A stretch of DNA of 8,431 nt from Chloroflexia bacterium (GCA_013696525.1 JACCYK010000601.1:1-8431), one strand, 5' to 3'. Positions 1 through 7,272 are shown, counted from the stretch's first letter. Notes: generated by a model from the sequence alone, not told the origin. Made by a program: numbers and translations.

Positions 1-219
1 GGGCGGGAAGGCGAGAGTTTCGCTCGTGTCTCCGATCGGCGAGCCGCGATCCAGCTTGCGCTGGCGAGGGCCCGGCCCGGCGACTGTGTCCTACTCGCCG
101 GCAAGGGGCACGAGGGCAGCATCATCCACGGCCGCGAGAAAGTCCCTTGGCACGAAGCCGAGGTCGCGACGGCCCTGCTGGCGGACATGGGCTTCTCGGC
201 CGATTCCGCCGGCAGCTAA
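1..219 (+). CDS. murE: UDP-N-acetylmuramyl-tripeptide synthetase MurE, C-terminal end (partial)
   Basis: Frame 1 is open from the window edge to TAA at 217-219 and gives 72 residues. It reads as the last part of the Mur ligase C-terminal domain: a D-R-R-A-A-I-Q-L-A-L helix, then A-R-P-G-D-C-V-L-L-A-G-K-G-H-E-G and an I-I-H-G-R-E-K-V-P-W-H-E stretch. This matches the MurE pattern (ARPGDxVLxAGKGHE, then xxxGxKxPFDDxE), with W-H-E in place of the usual F-D-D. MurE is a cytoplasmic ATP-dependent ligase that adds the third amino acid (diaminopimelate or lysine) to UDP-MurNAc-L-Ala-D-Glu. The specificity motif and ATP site lie outside the window, so which amino acid is added cannot be judged. The gene runs towards aspS and the two stop codons overlap. 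MurF and other Mur ligases are less likely, because GKGHE at this position is typical of MurE. Confidence 0.85.
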   Translation, partial: GREGESFARVSDRRAAIQLALARARPGDCVLLAGKGHEGSIIHGREKVPWHEAEVATALLADMGFSADSAGS

Positions 220-2048
220 TCCGTGTTGCCGTCCGCCCAGAGGCTGATCGCCCGCTTCGGATCGAGCGCCAGACCAAGGTCCGTGAGCTGTTCGCGGCCC
301 ACGGCGTCCGGCGCCTCAAACATCAGGTCGAGCCCACGTTGGTTCTTCGGGAAGGCGATCACCTCGCGAATACTCTCCTCTTCCGCCAACAACATCACGG
401 TCCGGTCGACCCCCATCGCGATCCCGCCGTGTGGCGGCGCCCCCGAATCGAGCGCTTCGAGCAAGGCGCCGAACCGCGCTCGAGTCTCCGCCGCCGTGTA
501 ATTCATCAGGCCGAACATCCGCTCCTGGTCCGCGCGCCGGTGATTCCGGACGCTGCCGCCGCCGACTTCGTTCCCATTCAGCACCAGGTCGTACTGCTTC
601 GCCCGGACCGCGGCGGGGTCTGACTCCAACTTGTCCGCATCCTCGGCAAAAAAGCCGGAAAAGGGGTTGTGTGTCGCCTCCCAGCGGGATTCATCCTCGT
701 TCCACTCGAACAGCGGAAACTCGACGATCCAGCAGTAGGCCAGGGCATTCGGATCCGCCAACGTCAAGCGCCGGCCAGTTTCCTCTCGCAGGGCGGACAG
801 GCTCTTCGCCACCACTGCCGGGGCGTCAGCGACGACAAGCACAAGATCACCAACCGTCGCCCCGATCCCGCTGGTCACCGCGGCAAGTTCCTCCGGCGAC
901 AGGAACTTCGCGATTGGCGCTCGGATGTCCTCCGCGCGCACGGCGAATGTCGCCAGGCCCTTCGCCCCGTTTCGCTTCGCCAGCTCGGTCAGCTCGTCGA
1001 CCTCCCGCCTGGTGTACTCGGCACAGCCCGGCATGACGATCGCCTTGATCTGGCCACCGCCTTCTAGCACGTTGGCGAATGCTTGAAATCCCGTCTCCGC
1101 AAACGCGGCGGAGACATCCCGCAGCTCGACCCCAAACCGGGTATCCGGCCGGTCGTTCCCATACCGCGCCATCGCCTCGTGGTAGGTCAGCCGTGGGAAC
1201 GGCATGGTGCTGACCCGCTTCTGCGAGAACCGCTCGCTCAGCTCGATGTAGAGTTGTTCCATCAAGGAGATGACATCTTCTTGATCGACAAAGGCCATCT
1301 CGAGATCGAGCTGGGTGAACTCGGGCTGGCGGTCGGCTCGCTGCGCTTCGTCTCGGAAGCACCTGGCGATTTGGAAGTAGCGGTCGAGCCCGGCGATCAT
1401 CAGCAACTGCTTCATCTGCTGGGGGGATTGCGGCAGGGCGTAAAAGTTTCCCGGCGACGCGCTGCTCGGAACGAGGAAGTCACGAGCGCCTTCCGGCGTG
1501 CTCTTGATCAACGTGGGGGTTTCCACCTCGACGAAGCCTCGAGCCCACAGGAACTCACGCATGTGCCGCACGATTTGATGCCGCAGGATGACATTTCGCT
1601 GCATCCGCGTCCGCCGGAGATCCAGGTAGCGATACTTGAGCCGCAGGCTCTCCTCGACCTCGACGTCCTGGTTGATGTCGAACGGCGGCGTCTTCGCCTC
1701 GTTCAGAACGATCAACCCGGTGGCTTCGATCTCGATCATCCCGGTTGGCAGCTTTGGGTTGACCGTCCCTTCCGGCCGCGCTCGGACCTCGCCCGTCACC
1801 CGCAAGACGTACTCGTTGCGAACCGCGCTTGCCAGCTCGTGGGTTTCGGGCGTCACTTGCGGGTTGAACACGATCTGCGTCAGGCCGTACCGGTCTCGCA
1901 AATCAAGGAAGATCAAGCCGCCCAGGTCACGCCGGCGATGCACCCAGCCGTGAAGTGTCACCGTCTTGCCCACGTCGCCGGTGCGAAGCGAAGCGCAGGT
2001 CAGCTTGCCGGTGATCGTTGGATCGCTATCCGCGTATTGAACCGTCAC
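216..2048 (-). CDS. aspS: Aspartyl-tRNA synthetase (class II, bacterial type)
   Basis: The 610-residue protein charges tRNA(Asp), and possibly tRNA(Asn), with aspartate in the cytoplasm. Visible parts in order are: an N-terminal OB-fold anticodon domain (G-W-V-H-R-R-R-D-L-G-G at 34-44); motif 1 around 175-191 (V-E-T-P-T-L-I-K-S-T-P-E-G-A-R-D-F); motif 2 at 231-248 (F-R-D-E-A-Q-R-A-D-R-Q-P-E-F-T-Q-L-D); the bacterial GAD insertion at roughly 285-420; G-G-G-S-V at 496-500; and motif 3 at 542-554 with Arg549. The length is normal for bacterial AspRS (about 590-610). Motif 2 has Ala235 where most relatives have Asp (RDED). The start is GTG at 2046-2048, chosen because GGGGAG lies nine bases upstream and the N terminus then has the usual length. 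It follows mazG by two bases and is probably translated from the same message. It ends tail to tail with murE, sharing four bases. Confidence 0.97.
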   Translation of the reverse strand: MTVQYADSDPTITGKLTCASLRTGDVGKTVTLHGWVHRRRDLGGLIFLDLRDRYGLTQIVFNPQVTPETHELASAVRNEYVLRVTGEVRARPEGTVNPKLPTGMIEIEATGLIVLNEAKTPPFDINQDVEVEESLRLKYRYLDLRRTRMQRNVILRHQIVRHMREFLWARGFVEVETPTLIKSTPEGARDFLVPSSASPGNFYALPQSPQQMKQLLMIAGLDRYFQIARCFRDEAQRADRQPEFTQLDLEMAFVDQEDVISLMEQLYIELSERFSQKRVSTMPFPRLTYHEAMARYGNDRPDTRFGVELRDVSAAFAETGFQAFANVLEGGGQIKAIVMPGCAEYTRREVDELTELAKRNGAKGLATFAVRAEDIRAPIAKFLSPEELAAVTSGIGATVGDLVLVVADAPAVVAKSLSALREETGRRLTLADPNALAYCWIVEFPLFEWNEDESRWEATHNPFSGFFAEDADKLESDPAAVRAKQYDLVLNGNEVGGGSVRNHRRADQERMFGLMNYTAAETRARFGALLEALDSGAPPHGGIAMGVDRTVMLLAEEESIREVIAFPKNQRGLDLMFEAPDAVGREQLTDLGLALDPKRAISLWADGNTD

Positions 2049-2050
2049 GC

Positions 2051-3451
2051 TTATACACTCCCCGTAGGTGGCCCCACCGCCGCTTCCAACCCATGTGCTT
2101 CGACAGAGCGACGGAGCGCCAGACGCAATGCGTGCTCGGGATCGATCCCAGCCTCCGCCGCCTGCCGCGCGGTCGCCAGCAAGGCGTCGCCGATGGTGGT
2201 GACACGGTCTGGATTGCTGGCAACCGGCGCGTCGCCCTTGCGCGCCCCAAACAAGACGCGCGCCATGTGCAAGGCGGGCATCGACCGGGGGAGTTTGTCC
2301 ATCGGGCTCGACGACGGGGCGGAATGAGCCGTACCCGCCACGGCCCGCTCCGTTGCTTTGACCGCGTTCCAGGTCGTCACCACCTCGTCCGGTGTGTCCG
2401 CCCGCGCATCGCCAAAGACATGCGGATGCCGCCGGACGAGCTTCCGGGAGACATGGTCATAGATGTCCTCGAGAGCAAAATCACCAGCCTCCTCCGCGAT
2501 CTGGGCGTGCATGGCGACAATCAAGAGCAGGTCGGCCAACTCTTCCGCCAGATGCGTAGCGTCTCCCGCATCGATCGCGTCGACCGTCTCGTGGGCCTCC
2601 TCGATGATCGCATCGCGAAGCGACGCATGCGTCTGCGTTCGATCCCACGGACAGCCGCCGGGCGCTCGCAACTTTGCCATAATGCGTTGCAACGCAAACG
2701 ATGATCGGGTCGCCTCCAGCGCTGGCAGGGCCGGAATCCAGACGCTGGTGAGGTGGTCGACGCGACGACGATCGAGCTCGAAGAGCCGGCAAGGCTCGAG
2801 CATCTCATCGTCCGGCACGCCGGCGGCTCGCGCGATGACGATTGGGTGGTCATCCGGATAGAATCGGCCCAGGGTCAGCTTGACGGCGGACGCGACGTGT
2901 TGCGCATACACCTGGCAGACCAGCGCTGGCCGGCTCGGATCGAGCCCGACCAGTCCACCCGCGAATGGCTCCTGGTCTAACACAGCGAGGAGCGCCGCCG
3001 CGTCGAGGATCTGCACCTGGTCCGCCATGAGATCGGCGTCGACGGCGATGGCTATCGCGTCAACGGCGCTGACCGCCGCCTCAACGGTCAGCGTCAAGTG
3101 GCGCTGGTCCGCTTCCTGACGCAGTAGCTCGACGGTCCGCTCGCCGAACCGGGGGTGGCCGGGCACCGCGTACACGACCAGACTGGCTGCCTCGCTAGCT
3201 ACGTCGCACACGCGACGAGCGATGGCTTCGTACACGTCCTCGAATGTGTCGCCGGCCTCGTACAGGTCGTCGCAGGAAATCACCCGGTCGTCGCCGTTCA
3301 GGTCGTTCAGGCCCGGATGCCTGGCCGTCCGCAACACGATCCGCTCGGCCGCCGCGAGCCGGCGCCGCGCACCAATCGTCCTCAGGTCGGGATCGCCCGG
3401 CCCCAACCCGACAACGACAATCGCTGCTGCCGGCATCGTGCCGTCCGTCAC
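2051..3451 (-). CDS. mazG: YabN-type fusion: tetrapyrrole-methylase-like domain plus MazG nucleotide pyrophosphohydrolase
   Basis: The protein has 466 residues. Residues 10-240 form a SAM-dependent methylase fold of the CobA/tetrapyrrole class: [10 protein letters not shown] at 14-23, Y-A-V-P-G-H-P at 94-100, Q-V-Y-A-Q-H-V-A-S at 180-188 and a late L-T-S-V-W-I-P at 234-240. It resembles B. subtilis YabN; a substrate for this domain is not established. Residues 250-370 are a MazG domain: G-C-P-W-D at 266-270, E-E-A-H-E at 284-288, E-E-L-A-D at 303-307 and R-R-H-P-H-V-F-G-D at 340-348. These keep the EExxE...ExxD magnesium site that hydrolyses NTPs and dNTPs to the monophosphate and pyrophosphate. 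A second MazG half follows at about 391-455 but is shortened and lacks the acidic helix. The start is GTG at 3449-3451, overlapping the lepA stop in GTGA; there is no good ribosome site, so translational coupling is likely. An ATG five codons downstream is an alternative start. Confidence 0.93.
   Translation of the reverse strand: MTDGTMPAAAIVVVGLGPGDPDLRTIGARRRLAAAERIVLRTARHPGLNDLNGDDRVISCDDLYEAGDTFEDVYEAIARRVCDVASEAASLVVYAVPGHPRFGERTVELLRQEADQRHLTLTVEAAVSAVDAIAIAVDADLMADQVQILDAAALLAVLDQEPFAGGLVGLDPSRPALVCQVYAQHVASAVKLTLGRFYPDDHPIVIARAAGVPDDEMLEPCRLFELDRRRVDHLTSVWIPALPALEATRSSFALQRIMAKLRAPGGCPWDRTQTHASLRDAIIEEAHETVDAIDAGDATHLAEELADLLLIVAMHAQIAEEAGDFALEDIYDHVSRKLVRRHPHVFGDARADTPDEVVTTWNAVKATERAVAGTAHSAPSSSPMDKLPRSMPALHMARVLFGARKGDAPVASNPDRVTTIGDALLATARQAAEAGIDPEHALRLALRRSVEAHGLEAAVGPPTGSV
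2058..2063 (-). promoter_or_regulatory. Ribosome binding site of aspS
   Basis: On the minus strand GGGGAG lies inside the last codons of mazG and nine bases before the GTG start of aspS. It is the clearest Shine-Dalgarno sequence of the minus-strand group and supports the GTG start. Confidence 0.75.
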
Positions 3452-5289
3452 GGCTTGGTCGCCGCTGTTTTCTCGCTCCCCAGACTGAGCACGGCCATGA
3501 ACGCCTCTTGCGGGATCTCGACACTGCCGACCAGCTTCATCCGCGCCTTGCCCTCTTTCTGTTTCTCAAGCAACTTGCGCTTACGGGTGATGTCACCGCC
3601 GTAGCACTTGGAGATGACGTTCTTGCGCATCGCCCGGATCGTCTCGCGAGCAATGATCCGGCTACCGATCGAGGCTTGGACCGGGACGTCGAACATCTGG
3701 CGTGGGATCAGCGCCCGCAGCTTCTGCACCAACTCCCGGCCGCGATAGTAGGCTTCGTCCCGATGGGTAATCATCGACAAAGCATCGACCGGCGCCCCGT
3801 TCACCAGCACATCGAGCTTAACCAGGTCAGCGGCTCGCAACTCTTTAAACGTGTAATCGAGCGACGCGTAGCCCTGCGTCCTACTCTTCAATTGATCGTA
3901 GAACTCGACAATCACCTCGCCTAGCGGCATCTCGAAGGCGATTTGAACCCGATCCTCATCGAGGTAAGTCAGCTCCTTGTACAGGCCTCGCTGGCTCGTC
4001 ACCAACTCCATCACCGCGCCGATGTAGCGAGAGGGGAGGATGATGGAAATATCCATCCAGGGCTCCCGGATCTCGACGATTTCGCCAGGCGACGGCAGCT
4101 CGGAGGGATTGTCCAACCGCAGCGCGCGGTCGCCATGGAGCAGAACCTCGTATTCCACGCTGGGCGCGGTGGCCAACAAATCGAGATCGTACTCGCGTTC
4201 CAACCGTTCCTGGATGATCTCCATGTGTAGCAGTCCAAGGAAGCCGCAGCGAAAGCCAAAGCCCAGCGCGACCGAGGACTCGGCGTCGAAGGTCAACGAG
4301 CCGTCATTGAGGTGCAACCGCTCCAGCGCGTCGCGCAGCACGCCGTAGTCCTCGCTGGCAACGGGGTACAGGCCGGCGAACACCATCGGCTTGGCCGGCT
4401 TGTAGCCGGGCAACGGCTGCCGCGCCGGGCGTTCGGCCAAGGTCACCGTATCGCCGACCTCGCAATCCTGAACCGTCTTTAGCCCGGTGGCGATGTAGCC
4501 AACCTCGCCGGTCGTCAGCGTTTCGACCGGTTGGAGCAGCGGCGAGAAGAACCCGACTTCGAGCAGGTCCGTCTCTTTGCCATTTGCCATCAGCCGGACC
4601 CGGCTGTTTGTCTCGATCTTGCCATCGACGACCTTGACATAGGCGATCACGCCCTTGTACTGGTCATAATGCGAGTCGAAGATGAGGGCGCGGGTGGGCG
4701 CATTCGGGTCGCCGCCGGGCGGCGGCATCTTCTGCACGATCGCCTCCAAGATGTCGTCGACGCCGAGCCCGGTCTTGGCCGAGGCGTGAACGATCTCGTC
4801 GTCCAGAAGGCCGATGAACTGCCCAACCTCGGCCGCCACCTTTTGCGGGTTGGCGTTCGGCAGATCGATCTTGTTGATGACCGAGACGATCGCGAGGTTC
4901 TGTTCCAGGGCCAGGTAGACGTTGGCCATCGTCTGCGCCTCGATCCCCTGGGCGGCGTCAACCACGAGGAGGGCGCCTTCGCACGCGGCGAGGCTGCGAC
5001 TCACCTCGTACGAGAAATCGACGTGCCCCGGGGTATCAATCAGGTTCAATTCGTACGTTTCGCCATCCCGAGCGACGTAGCGCATACGCACGGCCCGGGC
5101 CTTGATCGTGATCCCCTTTTCCCGCTCCAGGTCCATCGAGTCCAGGAGCTGATTGACCATCTCTCGTTGCGTGATCGTCTGGGTTCGTTCCAGCAACCGA
5201 TCGGCGAGGGTGGACTTGCCATGATCAATATGGGCGATGATCGAAAAATTCCGGATCCGAGACTGAGATGCCGTTGTGTGGATGCTCAT
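3448..5289 (-). CDS. lepA: Elongation factor 4 (LepA), ribosome back-translocating GTPase
   Basis: The 613-residue protein has all LepA landmarks. The GTPase motifs are G1 A-H-I-D-H-G-K-S-T at 19-27, G2 R-E-K-G-I-T-I-K-A at 56-64, G3 D-T-P-G-H at 85-89, G4 N-K-I-D at 139-142 and G5 S-A-K at 170-172. The beta-barrel and EF-G-like domains follow ([13 protein letters not shown] at 343-355). The LepA-specific C-terminal domain includes S-L-D-Y-T-F at 476-481 and a basic tail with [12 protein letters not shown] at 561-572. The family binds stalled or mistranslocated ribosomes and acts in the cytoplasm near the membrane. The ATG start at 5287-5289 gives a typical N terminus (R-N-F-S-I-I-A-H preceded by about 12 residues). 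No strong ribosome site precedes it; a 5-codon reading frame does. It heads the lepA-mazG-aspS group, and its TGA stop overlaps the mazG start by four bases. Confidence 0.98.
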   Translation of the reverse strand: MSIHTTASQSRIRNFSIIAHIDHGKSTLADRLLERTQTITQREMVNQLLDSMDLEREKGITIKARAVRMRYVARDGETYELNLIDTPGHVDFSYEVSRSLAACEGALLVVDAAQGIEAQTMANVYLALEQNLAIVSVINKIDLPNANPQKVAAEVGQFIGLLDDEIVHASAKTGLGVDDILEAIVQKMPPPGGDPNAPTRALIFDSHYDQYKGVIAYVKVVDGKIETNSRVRLMANGKETDLLEVGFFSPLLQPVETLTTGEVGYIATGLKTVQDCEVGDTVTLAERPARQPLPGYKPAKPMVFAGLYPVASEDYGVLRDALERLHLNDGSLTFDAESSVALGFGFRCGFLGLLHMEIIQERLEREYDLDLLATAPSVEYEVLLHGDRALRLDNPSELPSPGEIVEIREPWMDISIILPSRYIGAVMELVTSQRGLYKELTYLDEDRVQIAFEMPLGEVIVEFYDQLKSRTQGYASLDYTFKELRAADLVKLDVLVNGAPVDALSMITHRDEAYYRGRELVQKLRALIPRQMFDVPVQASIGSRIIARETIRAMRKNVISKCYGGDITRKRKLLEKQKEGKARMKLVGSVEIPQEAFMAVLSLGSEKTAATKP

Positions 5290-5298
5290 GCGCTCGCT

Positions 5299-5316
5299 TT
5301 ACTCGAAGATCGTCAT
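5299..5316 (-). other. Five-codon leader reading frame upstream of lepA
   Basis: The minus strand reads ATG ACG ATC TTC GAG TAA (M-T-I-F-E), ending nine bases before the lepA ATG. If the candidate promoter is correct, transcription would start around 5321-5323, so this ATG would lie almost at the 5' end of the message. It could be translated leaderlessly and feed ribosomes to lepA, or be chance; in this size range chance is quite possible. Confidence 0.25.
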
Positions 5317-5328
5317 AACGTGTTCGCC

Positions 5329-5358
5329 AGTATAGCCGAGCGGCTGACCCGTGGTCGT
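5329..5358 (-). promoter_or_regulatory. Candidate sigma-70-type promoter for lepA-mazG-aspS
   Basis: On the minus strand, TATACT (5329-5334) is a good -10 box. The best -35 at 18-base spacing is ACGACC (5353-5358), which matches TTGACA at only three positions. The site lies in the 91-base gap after the murJ stop and about 40 bases before the lepA ATG, where a promoter would be expected. The weak -35 overlaps a palindrome, which fits an activator- or repressor-controlled promoter but does not prove one. Confidence 0.4.
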
Positions 5359-5365
5359 TTCGACC
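5353..5365. repeat. 13-bp palindrome between murJ and lepA
   Basis: GGTCG-TTT-CGACC is a perfect 5-bp inverted repeat with a 3-base centre. It lies after the murJ stop and over the -35 of the candidate lepA promoter. It could be an operator or a small RNA hairpin at the murJ 3' end. No T-run follows on the minus strand, so it is not a standard terminator. Confidence 0.35.
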
Positions 5366-5380
5366 TGGCATGTCGTCGCG

Positions 5381-7204
5381 CTATGGGCGGCGCCACGTCT
5401 TCTTACCGTCAGGGCGGAGGCCGGCCCCAACCCACGTCATGCCCGGCAGGCTCGTGATGCGGGCGGGCAAGCGGTCCCAACCTTGGGCCAATCCGGGAAG
5501 GCGCAGCACATAGGCGACGACAACGTAGGCGAACGCCGCCACCGCCAGCGTATAGGCGAGGAGCAAGAGCTGGATGACACGAGGTGCCTCGTCCGGCACC
5601 GTGGCGGCGGTCACCACCGGCGCCACGAGCCAACTGACCCCGACCATCCCGAGCGTGGCGGCGAGGACCCGGATCAACCAGGGAATCGGAACCGAGGACC
5701 CAAGGCCAATCCGTCGCCTTAACACGACGAGCAAGATGACGGCCTCGATCGTCGTCGTCGCACTCAGGCTCAGGGCGAGCGCCACATGACCAAAACGCCC
5801 GACCAGCACGGCCGAGAGCAGCACGTTTAGGGCGATGATCGCGATCCCGGCCGTGACCGGCGTCCGCGTGTCGTGCATGGCGTAAAAGACCCGGGTCAGC
5901 ACCTCGACCACCGCGTAGCCGACCAGCCCCAGCGCGAACATGGCCAGCGGTCGGGACACCAGGATCGTGGAGGCGCGATCAAAGGCGCCGTGCTCAAAAA
6001 TGGTCTGCACGATCGCGGTGCGGAAGAAGAACAAGATGACGGCGGCGGGAATGGTCAGGAAGAGCAGTGGCTGGAGGGCACGGCCGAAGGTCGATCGCAG
6101 TTCGAGGATGTTGCCCTGTTCATAGAGCCGGGCCATCGTCGGAAAGATGACCGTCGAGATCGAGAGCGCCAGCACTCCATATGGCAACATCAGGAGCTGC
6201 CACGCGTTGTTGAGGGCGGTGACGCTCCCCTCGCCGGTTCGTGAAGCGAACCAGTTGACGGCTATGAAATTGAGATGAAACGCCGCCTGGCCGACAATCC
6301 GCGGTCCCAGGAGGCGGCCAACCTCTGCCAAACCCGCGGTCTCCAAATCCAATGACGGCCGGAACGCCATCCCGGACCGGACCAGGCCCGGCACCTGGAC
6401 CGCGAAATGTCCGGCGGCGCCGACGACGACGCTGACGGCGACCCCGTAAATTCCGTACACCGGCGCCAGGAAGAGCACGCCCAGCACACCGGCCAGCCCG
6501 TAGACGACAGGCGCGATCGCCGGGAGGACAAATCGATTCTGCCCTTCGAGGATGCCCTTCGCCGCGATCCCCAATCCGAGCAAGAGCGGGGAGAGGAGAA
6601 GTAACCGCATCAAGCCGGCAGCGGTGGCCTGATCCGCCGGCGCCAAGCCCGGTGCGATCACGGAGCGCACGATCGGCCCGGCAAACAGGAACGTGACCGC
6701 GCCAAAGAGGACCAGGACAACGCCGGAGAGGGTCAGGACCGTCGACGCCAGCCGCCAGGCGCCCTGCTCATCTCCGCGAGCGAAGAATGCGGCAAACACC
6801 GGGATGAAGGCAGAGCCGAATGAACCGGCGAGGACGATCGCCAAGAGCAGATCGGGGATCCGAAAGGCCGACACGTAGGCATCGTAGGTGCCGGAGGTGC
6901 CAAACTGCCGGGCCAAGAGAATCTCGCGAACCAGGCCGAGCATCCGGCTGGCAACAAACCCGATCGCCACCACCGAAGCGCTCCGAACGAGCGACGGCCC
7001 CGCCGCGCGCGGAGACGCGTGTCGCCATTGGTCGAGCGCGACCGGGATACCCTGTGGTGGCCAGGTCGGCCAGGCTCCTTCTCCAGGTCGCAAGTGATCG
7101 TTGATCCTCACGCGAATGAGTCCGCGAGCGCCGATCGCGCCTTCGACCCGCGAACCTTGAGCAAACCAGGGCTTTTCTGGTACCATTGGCCGGTCAGGCG
7201 GCAC
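5381..7204 (-). CDS. murJ: MurJ/MviN-family lipid II flippase (start uncertain)
   Basis: The longest frame gives 607 residues, mostly hydrophobic, with about 14 membrane segments from residue 72 to about 570. Family marks are S-R-M-L-G-L-V-R-E at 86-94, Y-D-A-Y at 107-110, A-F-R-I-P-D at 113-118, L-P-Y-G-V-L-A at 340-346, F-E-H-G-A-F at 403-408 and Y-A-M-H-D-T-R-T-P-V at 441-450. MurJ moves undecaprenyl-linked peptidoglycan precursor (lipid II) across the membrane; other MviN-like transporters of the MOP group are an alternative. About 70 residues precede the first membrane segment, more than usual, and their codons have weaker GC at third positions. None of the candidate starts, GTG 7202-7204, ATG 7184-7186, GTG 7109-7111 (CGCGGA upstream) or TTG 7091-7093 (GAGG upstream), has a convincing ribosome site. 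A start near 7111 or 7093 fits best, because the rpsT promoter would otherwise sit inside the gene. It is divergent from rpsT and followed by lepA. Confidence 0.9.
   Translation of the reverse strand: MPPDRPMVPEKPWFAQGSRVEGAIGARGLIRVRINDHLRPGEGAWPTWPPQGIPVALDQWRHASPRAAGPSLVRSASVVAIGFVASRMLGLVREILLARQFGTSGTYDAYVSAFRIPDLLLAIVLAGSFGSAFIPVFAAFFARGDEQGAWRLASTVLTLSGVVLVLFGAVTFLFAGPIVRSVIAPGLAPADQATAAGLMRLLLLSPLLLGLGIAAKGILEGQNRFVLPAIAPVVYGLAGVLGVLFLAPVYGIYGVAVSVVVGAAGHFAVQVPGLVRSGMAFRPSLDLETAGLAEVGRLLGPRIVGQAAFHLNFIAVNWFASRTGEGSVTALNNAWQLLMLPYGVLALSISTVIFPTMARLYEQGNILELRSTFGRALQPLLFLTIPAAVILFFFRTAIVQTIFEHGAFDRASTILVSRPLAMFALGLVGYAVVEVLTRVFYAMHDTRTPVTAGIAIIALNVLLSAVLVGRFGHVALALSLSATTTIEAVILLVVLRRRIGLGSSVPIPWLIRVLAATLGMVGVSWLVAPVVTAATVPDEAPRVIQLLLLAYTLAVAAFAYVVVAYVLRLPGLAQGWDRLPARITSLPGMTWVGAGLRPDGKKTWRRP
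7157..7186 (+). promoter_or_regulatory. Candidate promoter of rpsT
   Basis: TTGAGC (7157-7162), an 18-base spacer and TACCAT (7181-7186) form a plausible sigma-70-type promoter. A TG two positions before the -10 (TGGTACCAT) makes it an extended -10. Transcription would start near 7193 and give a leader of about 72 bases. The site overlaps the longest murJ reading frame, which argues for a shorter murJ. Confidence 0.45.
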
Positions 7205-7231
7205 AACGTGCCGTCAATTTTGCTGTTGTGC
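7199..7231 (+). promoter_or_regulatory. rpsT leader with two mutually exclusive hairpins
   Basis: CGGCAC (7199-7204) can pair with GTGCCG (7208-7213) around an AAC loop. GCACAAC (7201-7207) can instead pair perfectly with GTTGTGC (7225-7231) across a 17-base loop. Both use bases 7201-7204, so only one can form at a time. A short T-rich stretch (7218-7221) follows the first hairpin. The layout resembles a switchable leader upstream of a ribosomal protein gene. As DNA, the 15-bp palindrome could also be an operator shared with murJ. Confidence 0.35.
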
Positions 7232-7236
7232 GTACC

Positions 7237-7272
7237 ATGATTCGCGGGAAAAGGATACAGAGCATTGGCTAA
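7237..7272 (+). other. 11-codon reading frame overlapping the rpsT start
   Basis: ATG at 7237-7239 opens 11 codons (M-I-R-G-K-R-I-Q-S-I-G) and stops at TAA 7270-7272, five bases past the rpsT TTG and in another frame. No ribosome site precedes it. Translation of it would cover the rpsT ribosome site and compete with or couple to rpsT initiation. It may be chance. Confidence 0.2.
7251..7255 (+). promoter_or_regulatory. Ribosome binding site of rpsT
   Basis: AAGGA lies nine bases before TTG at 7265-7267. This fixes the unusual TTG start: an in-frame stop (TGA 7238-7240) lies upstream, and no ATG or GTG in that frame lies between the stop and the conserved N terminus. Confidence 0.75.

Noticed and set aside
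1083..2327. Long plus-strand open frame (414 codons) opposite aspS and mazG
   Set aside because: It is antisense to two clearly conserved genes. Its composition (many R, P, H, Q) is what the reverse of GC-rich codons gives, and it shows no known domain and no clear ribosome site.
4531..5457. Plus-strand open frame of 308 codons opposite lepA
   Set aside because: It is the mirror of the strongly conserved LepA GTPase domain. High-GC genes often leave the opposite strand open, and nothing in the translation resembles a protein family.
6511..6518. GCGATCGC octamer, as in cyanobacterial HIP1 repeats
   Set aside because: I found one copy only, inside murJ coding sequence; in GC-rich DNA rich in CGATCG strings this is expected by chance.
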